Source of the DNA: an uncultured Lachnospiraceae bacterium
GTDB lineage: Bacteria; Bacillota; Clostridia; Lachnospirales; Lachnospiraceae
Assembly (NCBI GenBank): GCA_934376945.1
Contig: CAKRPI010000075.1
Span: 1-11,358 of the forward strand
Reading direction: 5' to 3'
Length of the DNA stretch: 11,358 bases
Shown: one piece after another, positions 1 through 6,421 of the stretch
Numbering within the stretch: position 1 is the first letter of the stretch
How the letters are laid out: each line of letters begins with the position of its first letter
Made by a program: the position numbers and the translations under genes
Notes under the pieces: generated by a model
Seen by the model: the letters and a program-made list of their open reading frames with translations, nothing else
Database searches by the model: none
What the model was told of the DNA's origin: nothing

Positions 1-1392
1 GTCCAAGTCTAAGTCGATCTCTATCGTGTCATCTGGTTTTTGTTGGGACAAAAGAACAACCGTCTCCACATGCACCGAGTTTCCAAACATATCAACCGGA
101 CAGCATTTCTCCAGCGTGTAGCCATTCTCACACAGATACTTCAGATCTCTGGCCAGCGTTGCACTGTCACAGCTGACGTACACGATACGACCGGGCTGCA
201 TCTGAACCATGGTGGAAAGGACGCTCTCTTCACAGCCCTTGCGTGGCGGGTCTACGACGATTACATCTGCTGTGATTCCCTCAGTTCTGTATTTTTCCGG
301 AAGGACTTCCTCTGCCTTTCCAACAAAAAATTCGGCATTTGTGAAACCATTTAAAGCGGCATTTTTTTTCGCATCCTCAATTGCGGCGGGAACAATTTCG
401 ACTCCGCAGACCTTCTTTGCACGCTGTGCGAGGAAAAGTGAGATCGTACCGATACCGCAGTAGAGATCCCATACGGTCTCTTCTCCGGTCAGGCCGGCAT
501 ACTCCAGCGCTTTTCCATACAGTTTTTCTGTCTGGACAGGATTCACCTGAAAAAAGGAAAGCGGGGAAATCTGAAAACGAACAGCTCCTATCGTGTCTTC
601 AATATACGGTCTTCCCCAGAGCAATCGCTGTTTTCGGCCCATGATGACATTTGTTCTTTCTGTATTTGTATTTAACGTGATGCTGGTCATGCCGGAAACC
701 GCAGTCAATGCATCAACAAGTGTTTCTTCTCCCGGAAGCTTTGTCCCGTTTACGATCAGACAAACCATAATTTCTCCGGTTGAATGGCCGATCCGTGTCA
801 TCACGTGACGAAGCAGTCCTTTTCCGGTCCGCTCATCGTATGGACTGATATCAAACCGTTCCATATGAGAGCATACGCATTTTAAGATTTCCTGATTTAC
901 CTCTGCACCGAGCAGACAGTCCTCACATTCAATAATCGCATGTGTACGGCCGGCATAAAATCCAGCAATTCTGCGTCCGTCCTTTGCAAGTCCAATCGGA
1001 AACTGTGCCTTGTTGCGGTAACGGAACGGCTCCTGCATACCGATGATCGGCTCCATTGGCGGGTTTTCAAACTTTCCGATACGTACCAGATTATTGCGTA
1101 CCTTGTTTTCCTTGAACTGCAGCTGCGCCGGATAACTCATGGACTGGATCTGACAGCCGCCGCACTGACGTGCAACAGCGCAGCGCGCTTCCACCCGATC
1201 TTTGCTCGGCATCAGCAGCCTTGTCATTCTGGCATAGCCGTACGTCTTCTTCATTTTCATAATTTTGGCTTCTACTTTATCTCCGATTACGGTATCCTTG
1301 ATAAAAAATGCCATGCCATCGCAATGTCCTACCCCAAGGCCCTCACTGCTAAGGTCTTCGATTATCACTTCGATCCGATCGTCTTTCTGCAT
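1..1392 (-). CDS. rlmD: 23S rRNA (uracil-5-)-methyltransferase, RumA/RlmCD family (3' end cut by window edge)
   Basis: This enzyme transfers a methyl group from S-adenosylmethionine to C5 of specific uridines in 23S rRNA. 464 codons are open with no stop up to base 1, so the C-terminus lies outside the window. Residues about 5-60 resemble a TRAM RNA-binding domain. An iron-sulfur cluster motif is visible as C71-x5-C77-G-G-C80, with a fourth cysteine probably at C159 (CEDC, 156-159). The SAM-binding motif is DLYCGIGT (about 309-316), followed by DPPRKGCE (381-388) and the catalytic segment YVSCDSATLARDL, with the nucleophile cysteine at 408. The ATG at 1392 is the first one after an in-frame stop, which is itself the stop codon of the upstream gene, and is preceded by a purine-rich AGGACAGGGG. 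It lies 57 nt downstream of yhaM on the same strand with no promoter or terminator evident between them, suggesting one operon. Which uridines are modified (747, 1939 or both) cannot be told from sequence alone, so the symbol is less certain than the family. Confidence 0.95.
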   Translation of the reverse strand, partial: MQKDDRIEVIIEDLSSEGLGVGHCDGMAFFIKDTVIGDKVEAKIMKMKKTYGYARMTRLLMPSKDRVEARCAVARQCGGCQIQSMSYPAQLQFKENKVRNNLVRIGKFENPPMEPIIGMQEPFRYRNKAQFPIGLAKDGRRIAGFYAGRTHAIIECEDCLLGAEVNQEILKCVCSHMERFDISPYDERTGKGLLRHVMTRIGHSTGEIMVCLIVNGTKLPGEETLVDALTAVSGMTSITLNTNTERTNVIMGRKQRLLWGRPYIEDTIGAVRFQISPLSFFQVNPVQTEKLYGKALEYAGLTGEETVWDLYCGIGTISLFLAQRAKKVCGVEIVPAAIEDAKKNAALNGFTNAEFFVGKAEEVLPEKYRTEGITADVIVVDPPRKGCEESVLSTMVQMQPGRIVYVSCDSATLARDLKYLCENGYTLEKCCPVDMFGNSVHVETVVLLSQQKPDDTIEIDLDLD

Positions 1393-1449
1393 TCTGTCTT
1401 CCCCTGTCCTGTTTCTTCTGAATATTCTGATTGCGCCTCTGCGGTTCTC

Positions 1450-2397
1450 TTACAGATCTGAACTTCTTCTCAGATTCGATTCAAACAACCGGTTGTATCC
1501 AAGCCAGTCCTTCGAATCCCCGGCTCCTTTTAAGATTTCCTTCATAGTTTCCAGCTTTGCATCGGTATTGTCCGCATAATTAAGTGCCATTGCCTCTGCA
1601 AGAGCAGGCCTCTTGGGGGAACCGTATTCCAGCTCGCCATGATGAGCAAGAATACAGTGCTGAAGCTCGCTCATCAGCTTTTTGGGGAAATTTTTAATAT
1701 GACGGCAGCCAAAGCCAACCAGCTCACAGCCCATCACAATATGGCCCAGCAGCTGTCCGTCATCGGTATAATCGTTTTCCGGGAAGTTTGAGATTTCCTT
1801 CAGCTTTCCTACGTCATGAAAAAGAGCTGCCGTCAGAAGCAGATCTTTTTTCAGATATGGATACTCTTTTGCATAGTAATTGCACAGCTTTACAACGCCG
1901 AGTGTATGCTCCAGAAGTCCGCCCACGAAGCTGTGATGCACGGTTTTTGCTGCAGAATGATGCTTAAATGCATCAATAAATGCATCGTTTTCAACAAAGT
2001 ACATTGAAATCAGCTTCTGCAGGTACTGATTTTCCACCTGATTCATCAGATTCATCAGCTCTTCGTACATCTCTTCGAGATCGCGCTCACTGACCGGAAG
2101 ATAATCTGCTGCCACGTACTCGCTCTCATCTGCTTTTCGCGCCCGCTTAATGCTCATCTGCAGTGTTCCCTGAAAGTTTGTCACATCTCCGGTGATAAAT
2201 ACGTAATCCATTGCATCAAATTCACCGATTCCCGAGGAATTCGGATCCCAGATTTTTGCATCGATCGTACCTGTTTTATCCTGAAGTACAACATTTTCAT
2301 ACATTTTTCCATTTTTTGCAGTCGCTGACTGTCTGTATTTGCAAAGATAAACCTCGCTGATTTTGTCTCCCTCACGGAATGCTTCAATATATTTCAT
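1450..2397 (-). CDS. yhaM: 3'-5' exoribonuclease YhaM (OB-fold plus HD domain)
   Basis: YhaM is a metal-dependent 3'-5' exoribonuclease that trims RNA (and single-stranded DNA in vitro) in Gram-positive bacteria; it probably acts in the cytosol in mRNA end maturation and decay. The 315-residue length matches the Bacillus protein closely. Residues about 15-90 form an OB-fold nucleic-acid-binding domain, with the typical stretch around VVLQDKTGTIDAKIWD (36-51). The HD-hydrolase domain follows, with candidate metal ligands H164 (LLEHT), H194-D195 (ALFHDVGK), H219 (LGHI), H252-H253 (LAHHGELEYGSP) and D276 (NYADNTDAK). The start codon ATG follows an AAAGGG ribosome binding site at good spacing. 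The methyltransferase gene follows 57 nt downstream, a plausible operon. The gene is preceded by a 335-nt gap with its own promoter (-10 at 2645-2650), so it need not depend on read-through from the SNF2 gene. Confidence 0.93.
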   Translation of the reverse strand: MKYIEAFREGDKISEVYLCKYRQSATAKNGKMYENVVLQDKTGTIDAKIWDPNSSGIGEFDAMDYVFITGDVTNFQGTLQMSIKRARKADESEYVAADYLPVSERDLEEMYEELMNLMNQVENQYLQKLISMYFVENDAFIDAFKHHSAAKTVHHSFVGGLLEHTLGVVKLCNYYAKEYPYLKKDLLLTAALFHDVGKLKEISNFPENDYTDDGQLLGHIVMGCELVGFGCRHIKNFPKKLMSELQHCILAHHGELEYGSPKRPALAEAMALNYADNTDAKLETMKEILKGAGDSKDWLGYNRLFESNLRRSSDL

Positions 2398-2429
2398 TTT
2401 CTTTTCCCTTTCTGTTTATTTCTATATTA

Positions 2430-2447
2430 AGGTCAAAAGATGTCTTA
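2430..2447 (-). promoter_or_regulatory. 18-nt upstream motif shared with mutS2
   Basis: On the minus strand this reads TAAGACATCTTTTGACCT and ends 32 nt before the yhaM start codon. The same motif, with a T for the first C of the final CCT, occurs at 6377-6394 in front of mutS2 in the same orientation relative to its gene, ending 27 nt before that start. The similarity stops at both edges of the motif. Function is unknown; it lies downstream of the predicted promoters and so would be in the mRNA leaders. Confidence 0.5.
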
Positions 2448-2480
2448 CGGATTGTTCCGTACTTCGCACTCCCACAATCC
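2447..2480 (-). other. Two mutually exclusive small hairpins in the yhaM leader
   Basis: On the plus strand ACGGA (2447-2451) and TCCGT (2456-2460) form a 5-bp stem with a 4-nt loop. Alternatively GGATTGT (2449-2455) pairs with ACAATCC (2474-2480) in a 7-bp stem. The two share bases 2449-2451 and cannot form together. A third partner for the same element exists further upstream in the leader (ATTGG around 2522-2526 can pair with CCAAT-type complement near 2474-2480 on the RNA). The T-rich tail of a terminator is lacking, so this is a possible leader switch or just a repeat remnant. Confidence 0.35.
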
Positions 2481-2490
2481 TGCATCTTTC

Positions 2491-2552
2491 TATAGCAAAA
2501 CCATGAAATACTGCGAGCCGGATTGGATGCAGTCTTTTATCGTTTTGCTATA
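2491..2552. repeat. 62-nt palindrome (long hairpin) in the yhaM leader
   Basis: An 11-bp perfect inverted repeat, TATAGCAAAAC (2491-2501) and GTTTTGCTATA (2542-2552), encloses a symmetric interior. Pairing continues in the same register (positions summing to 5043): five pairs plus one wobble between 2503-2508 and 2535-2540, then ACTGC (2510-2514) with GCAGT (2529-2533), leaving a terminal loop of about 14 nt. The consistent register marks a real extended hairpin. It may be a small non-autonomous repeat element or a structured piece of the yhaM leader RNA; copies elsewhere in the genome would decide. Confidence 0.7.
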
Positions 2553-2644
2553 AGTCTGTCCTGTCTTTTATGCTCCACATACATGAAATACAGAGATATT
2601 TACAGATATTTATTATGTTCAACTGATTTTTACAGCCAGGTGCT

Positions 2645-2673
2645 ATTATAGAAGATTTTTGTGATATCCGCAA
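2645..2673 (-). promoter_or_regulatory. Predicted sigma-A promoter for yhaM-rlmD
   Basis: On the minus strand a perfect TATAAT -10 box (2650-2645) lies exactly 17 nt after TTGCGG (2673-2668), which matches three of six -35 positions. Transcription would start near 2638, giving a leader of about 240 nt before yhaM. That leader contains the 62-nt hairpin and the 18-nt shared motif. The rest of the 2398-2732 gap holds no gene or convincing terminator for the SNF2 gene. Confidence 0.6.
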
Positions 2674-2732
2674 CTTGGTTTTCCGGTGCAGCAGGCCTTT
2701 TTTGATTTTTGCTGCGATAAAACGATAATGTA

Positions 2733-5700
2733 TTACTCATCCGTCAGAATTTCCAGCAGTTCCTCTCTTGTCATTGCCGCAGCGGAAACGGCCTCTCCTT
2801 CCAGAATCTGCCCTGCCAGCTCCTGCTTTTTTTCCTGCAGAAGAAGAATTTTTTCTTCTATAGTATCCTTTGCAATAAGGCGAAAAACAACCACCTGGTT
2901 CTTCTGTCCGATCCGGTGTGCACGATCCGTTGCCTGATTCTGCGCAGCGATATTCCACCATGGATCAAAATGGATCACGATGCTTGCCGCAGTCAGGTTA
3001 AGCCCGGTCCCGCCTGCTTTTAATGAAATCAGAAAAACCGGAACCTCATCTTGGTTGAAGGCTTCCATCAGGCGCTGCCGCTCCTCTTTTGAAGTACTTC
3101 CGGTCAGCTCATAGCATGGTATTTCATATGCTTCCAGCTTTTTCTTCAGAATCGGAAAAATACTTGTAAACTGTGAGAAGAGAAGCACCTTATGTTTTCC
3201 GTCCACCGCCTCTTTGATCAGCTCCATACATGCATCGATCTTACATGATTTTTCCTGATAGTCACTGTACAAAAGCGACGGAGCGCAGCAGATCTGCCGC
3301 AGCCTTGTCAGCTGTGCTAAAATCTGCAGCTTTCCCTTTTGTACTTCCTCTTCACTTTTTTCCTGCAGACTCTCCCGAAGCTGCTGTACATGCGCACGGT
3401 AAAGCTGCTCCTGCTCTCCTTCCAGCTTTGTATAGATCACCTGCTCCACCTTTTCCGGCAACTCTTTTAAAACATCCTGCTTGAGACGCCGAAGTATAAA
3501 TGGAGAAACCTTTCGTTTCAGACGCTGCGCTGCCACTTCATTTACTTCCAGTACAATCGGCTTTTCATAGTTTTTCCGAAACTTTTCATAGCTTCCCAGA
3601 TATCCGGGCATCAGATAATCAAAAATGCTCCACAGCTCTCCCAGGCGATTCTCGATTGGTGTACCAGTCAGTGCAAAGCGTACCGCAGCATGAATCTTTT
3701 TCACTGCTTTGGCTGCTATCGTTCCCTGATTTTTAATATTCTGCGCTTCATCGATCACCTCTGTATCAAATTCCAGCTCCCTGTAAAGTGTGATGTCCCG
3801 TTTCAACATATCGTAAGAGGTGATCAGTATCTGCGCCCCCGCTTCCTTTTGCTCCTGTAAAATCGCTTCGCGCTGTGCCGCTGTTCCGGTCACGAGACGA
3901 ACCGAAAGCTCCGGTGCAAACCGCTCGAATTCTTTTTTCCAGTTATACAGCAGAGAAGCCGGGCAGACAATCAGATCAGACCGTGTACTGTCTTCCTCCT
4001 GATGTCCTGCCAGAAGCGCTGCGATTGTCTGCAGTGTTTTTCCAAGTCCCATATCATCTGCCAATATGCCTCCAAACTGCAGATGCTCCAGTGTTCGAAG
4101 CCAGCGATATCCTGTTTTTTGATATTCACGCAGCGTTTTTGAAAGCTGCCTCGGCAGCCGGTATTCGCTGTCCTCCACATTTTTCATTTCCCGTATCACT
4201 GCACGGTACTGCTCGCTGCGATCCACGTCCAGCTCTCCGCTTTGATTTTTCAGCGCACTGTCCACATAGCAGATATTGTAAAGCGGCACCTCTATACGCT
4301 CGCCCAGGAGCTTTTTCTCCGAAAGCTCCAAACCGGCAAACAGCTCAGCAAGGGACGAAAATGAGGAATCCTGCAAATTCATCAGTTCTCCGCTTTTCAG
4401 CCGGTAATACGTCTTCTTTTTCTGATAGGCGCCAAGAATCTCTGCAAGTTCTTCTTGTGTAAACGTTTCTGAAGAAATATCCAGTTCTAAAAGCGTGCTT
4501 TTCACATGGACTCCGATCTGTGCCTTCGGTGCCTGCACGATTTTGTGCGCACGCACGCGATCTGTCGCATAGACCTTTCCTTCTGCTTCCAGCTGCCGGA
4601 TCCCTGTATCCATCAGCTGATACATTCTTGCATCATCTGACGAATCAAAACAGTATTCTGACGCTTCCTCATTCGGATAATAGCTCCGAAGCACACTAAG
4701 CGCCCGGCGTTCTGTAAGCCGATCCCGAAATGCCCCGTCTGCTTCAAACGCAGTCCGGTCAGTAAGTAAAATTTCTCTTTCCCCGTAGCGGCACTGTGCC
4801 TTCGCTGTCATCCTTCCGTTTTCTTCATCGAGAAAATAAGAAATTTCTGCTTTGGGCGGCCGGTAAGCCTCCAGAGAAAGTGTTCCCTTATCAAGGCTTC
4901 CCATCTCCTCAAGTCCCGGTATCACTGCACTGCAAAAGGACATCATATCATTTTTTGCCACACGATACACCACTTCTTTGTTTTCTTCTGCAAGCTCCAG
5001 AATCTTTTCCATTTTGGAACGGTACTCTTCACTGCAGCGATACACGCTCTGTCCCATACGCACAAACAGATGCTCATTTCCCTTCCATAGCGTAAGCGGC
5101 GGAATTCCAAGGCGAAAGACGTTTTCCAGTTCCTTAAGTGAAATCCGGATCGGGGGATTCTTATCTTTGATTTTTAACGTATCATACCGATACCCACTTC
5201 CGGAGTAAGCAATTTCACAGCCAAGATTCAATGTCAGAAAACGTTCCATCGTCACCGTATTCAGCAAAAGCTCTTTGTTCAAGGTATCACTGTATGTCGT
5301 ACGCATCCCGATCGCCGTACGAATCAGTTTCACGTATTCCCAGCCCTGCTGTGTAAAAATACTTTTGCAATGGACAAACGCCAGTTTTTTTCCATAGGCA
5401 ACTTCTTTTTCCGCATCCACTGCTTCACAGAACGACTCCAGATTTTTCAGTACATACTTTTTCCCATCCGACGGTCCGATCGTAAATGTTAAGGTGTAGC
5501 TTTTTCTTCCATAATAATAATTCCAGCCGTTTTCATGCAGAGTCGCTTCCAGCTCGATATTTCCGCCCGCTGTCTGCTCTTTTTGTCTGCGGCGCATATC
5601 ATACTCCCGCACCAGATCAAGAATTGGCTGATCTGAGCGCACCACTGCTGCCTGCTGTACGCTTCTGCGATAACTGCTCATCCGCTCATTTGCCCGTACC

Positions 5701-6002
5701 TGATGCAGATACTTCAGTGCTACTGCTCCGCAATGCTTGCACATCCCGTCATAATTACGGTACGCCTCACATTCACATTCATAATCTTCAATCTGCTCTT
5801 CTTCCTCATTAAATCGAATCCATACGTAGTAATTTTCTCCTCTGCTTCCTTCTACATTTGCTTCAATATAAAAGGCTTCCGCTCCGTCCTCACTCTCCTC
5901 CGTCCGGACCCTGGAAACCTTTCCCTCCACCAGTATTTTCTGGGCTCTTAAATAAGTTACATCCTGTGTACACAGCTGTTTGATATCTTCTTCGTTATAC
6001 AT
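2733..6002 (-). CDS. SNF2-family DEAD/DEAH-box helicase with SWIM zinc finger
   Basis: A 1089-residue Swi2/Snf2-type ATPase, expected to translocate on double-stranded DNA and remodel protein-DNA complexes. The N-terminus carries a SWIM zinc finger, C76-x-C78-x9-C88-x-H90. A long middle part (about 120-590) fits the region that bacterial SNF2 proteins carry before the motor. The motor shows Walker A DDMGLGKT (K655), motif II as DEAQ (751-754), motif III LTGTP (778-782) and, in the second RecA lobe, LISLKAGGTGLNLTAAS and QATDRAHRIGQ with the arginine finger at R1030. The length is normal for stand-alone bacterial members. The ATG is preceded by GAAGGA at good spacing. It is transcribed away from mutS2, and a 162-nt palindrome lies in its probable leader. 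The family is certain, but the cellular role of such bacterial SNF2 proteins is poorly known. No methylase, nuclease or other defence partner that would make it part of a phage-defence system is adjacent. Confidence 0.95.
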   Translation of the reverse strand: MYNEEDIKQLCTQDVTYLRAQKILVEGKVSRVRTEESEDGAEAFYIEANVEGSRGENYYVWIRFNEEEEQIEDYECECEAYRNYDGMCKHCGAVALKYLHQVRANERMSSYRRSVQQAAVVRSDQPILDLVREYDMRRRQKEQTAGGNIELEATLHENGWNYYYGRKSYTLTFTIGPSDGKKYVLKNLESFCEAVDAEKEVAYGKKLAFVHCKSIFTQQGWEYVKLIRTAIGMRTTYSDTLNKELLLNTVTMERFLTLNLGCEIAYSGSGYRYDTLKIKDKNPPIRISLKELENVFRLGIPPLTLWKGNEHLFVRMGQSVYRCSEEYRSKMEKILELAEENKEVVYRVAKNDMMSFCSAVIPGLEEMGSLDKGTLSLEAYRPPKAEISYFLDEENGRMTAKAQCRYGEREILLTDRTAFEADGAFRDRLTERRALSVLRSYYPNEEASEYCFDSSDDARMYQLMDTGIRQLEAEGKVYATDRVRAHKIVQAPKAQIGVHVKSTLLELDISSETFTQEELAEILGAYQKKKTYYRLKSGELMNLQDSSFSSLAELFAGLELSEKKLLGERIEVPLYNICYVDSALKNQSGELDVDRSEQYRAVIREMKNVEDSEYRLPRQLSKTLREYQKTGYRWLRTLEHLQFGGILADDMGLGKTLQTIAALLAGHQEEDSTRSDLIVCPASLLYNWKKEFERFAPELSVRLVTGTAAQREAILQEQKEAGAQILITSYDMLKRDITLYRELEFDTEVIDEAQNIKNQGTIAAKAVKKIHAAVRFALTGTPIENRLGELWSIFDYLMPGYLGSYEKFRKNYEKPIVLEVNEVAAQRLKRKVSPFILRRLKQDVLKELPEKVEQVIYTKLEGEQEQLYRAHVQQLRESLQEKSEEEVQKGKLQILAQLTRLRQICCAPSLLYSDYQEKSCKIDACMELIKEAVDGKHKVLLFSQFTSIFPILKKKLEAYEIPCYELTGSTSKEERQRLMEAFNQDEVPVFLISLKAGGTGLNLTAASIVIHFDPWWNIAAQNQATDRAHRIGQKNQVVVFRLIAKDTIEEKILLLQEKKQELAGQILEGEAVSAAAMTREELLEILTDE

Positions 6003-6042
6003 ACGCTATCCTTCTGATGCTTTCCAGCTACAGTTACTGCTC

Positions 6043-6204
6043 AGAGCGTGTCTGAAAAAGGCTTTTCGTGAACTGCGAGTCCCAGTTTGTGGGAGATTTT
6101 ATCCAAATGAGAGCGGCGTAACGGGCTACGTCAACCGAATGAGGACAAAATATACCGCAAAGTGGGGCTTGCAGATTGCAGAAATGATTTTCCAGACACG
6201 CTCT
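6043..6204. repeat. 162-nt full-length imperfect palindrome (MITE-like element)
   Basis: The ends are AGAGCGTGTCTG (6043-6054) and CAGACACGCTCT (6193-6204), a perfect 12-bp terminal inverted repeat. Complementarity then runs almost the whole length without slipping register (paired positions sum to 6247), for example TGGG-type pairs at 6088-6092 with 6155-6159, and CGTA (6117-6120) with TACG (6127-6130) around a 6-nt loop. Such compact palindromes with no coding capacity are typical of non-autonomous repeats in Clostridia. No clear target-site duplication is visible. It begins 41 nt before the SNF2 start codon on that gene's upstream side, so it probably sits in the SNF2 mRNA leader. The short open frames that cross it are by-products. 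Confidence 0.75.
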
Positions 6205-6218
6205 AGAACAATTCATTC

Positions 6219-6247
6219 TTGACTAGCTTCAGTATACTGGATATATT
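6219..6247 (+). promoter_or_regulatory. Predicted sigma-A promoter toward mutS2 (distal)
   Basis: TTGACT (6219-6224) and TATATT (6242-6247) are separated by exactly 17 nt; each box matches five of six consensus positions. Transcription would start near 6254 and give a leader of about 168 nt before mutS2. It overlaps, and interlocks with, a promoter of equal quality on the opposite strand. Confidence 0.65.
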
Positions 6248-6259
6248 TTTAAATCTCAA
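6231..6259 (-). promoter_or_regulatory. Predicted sigma-A promoter toward the SNF2 gene
   Basis: On the minus strand TTGAGA (6259-6254) and TATACT (6236-6231) are separated by 17 nt; each box matches five of six consensus positions. The start site would be near 6224, so the SNF2 leader (about 220 nt) would contain the entire 162-nt palindrome. Its -10 box falls in the spacer of the plus-strand promoter and the plus-strand -10 box falls in its spacer. Confidence 0.6.
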
Positions 6260-6330
6260 TACCCTGTTTTGAAACAATTGGTAAATTTCTGTTGTTCTAT
6301 TCCCGTTCCGGCTTCTTTTCCAAGATTTTG

Positions 6331-6359
6331 TTTTCAAATCCTGTTTTTTGCTGTACAAT
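6331..6359 (+). promoter_or_regulatory. Possible second, proximal promoter for mutS2
   Basis: TTTTCA (6331-6336, four of six -35 matches) and TACAAT (6354-6359, five of six -10 matches) are 17 nt apart. A start near 6366 would give a leader of about 55 nt that still includes the 18-nt shared motif. Next to the -10 box the hexamer TGTACA occurs twice (6352-6357 and 6359-6364), a possible regulator site but short enough to be chance. Confidence 0.4.
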
Positions 6360-6376
6360 GTACATTAGTTGCACAA

Positions 6377-6394
6377 TAAGACATCTTTTGATCT
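6377..6394 (+). promoter_or_regulatory. 18-nt upstream motif shared with yhaM
   Basis: Reads TAAGACATCTTTTGATCT and ends 27 nt before the mutS2 ATG. It matches the motif before yhaM (minus strand 2447-2430) at 17 of 18 bases, in the same orientation and at nearly the same distance from the start codon. It lies upstream of the ribosome binding site (GAGG, 6412-6415). Its function is unknown. Confidence 0.5.
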
Positions 6395-6421
6395 AACATC
6401 ATCTTATTAATGAGGTAATAC

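Noticed and set aside
940..1461. 173-codon plus-strand open frame
   Set aside because: It lies antisense to the methyltransferase gene, whose protein shows all family motifs. No recognisable domain or ribosome binding site.
2688..2716. GCAGCA/TGCTGC hairpin with nearby T run as a terminator for the SNF2 gene
   Set aside because: The stem is only 6 bp with a 17-nt loop, and the T run lies inside the loop and on the wrong strand for this gene.
3875..4462. 195-codon plus-strand open frame inside the SNF2 gene
   Set aside because: Antisense to the motor region of an intact helicase; composition is that of a reverse-complement shadow.
5980..6222. Open frames on both strands across the 162-nt palindrome
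   Set aside because: They are explained by the palindrome, which reads similarly on both strands; they have no ribosome binding site or recognised product.
6358..6396. 12-codon leader peptide ahead of mutS2
   Set aside because: No ribosome binding site before its ATG and no amino-acid bias suggesting attenuation. A 15-codon frame in the yhaM leader was dismissed for the same reason.
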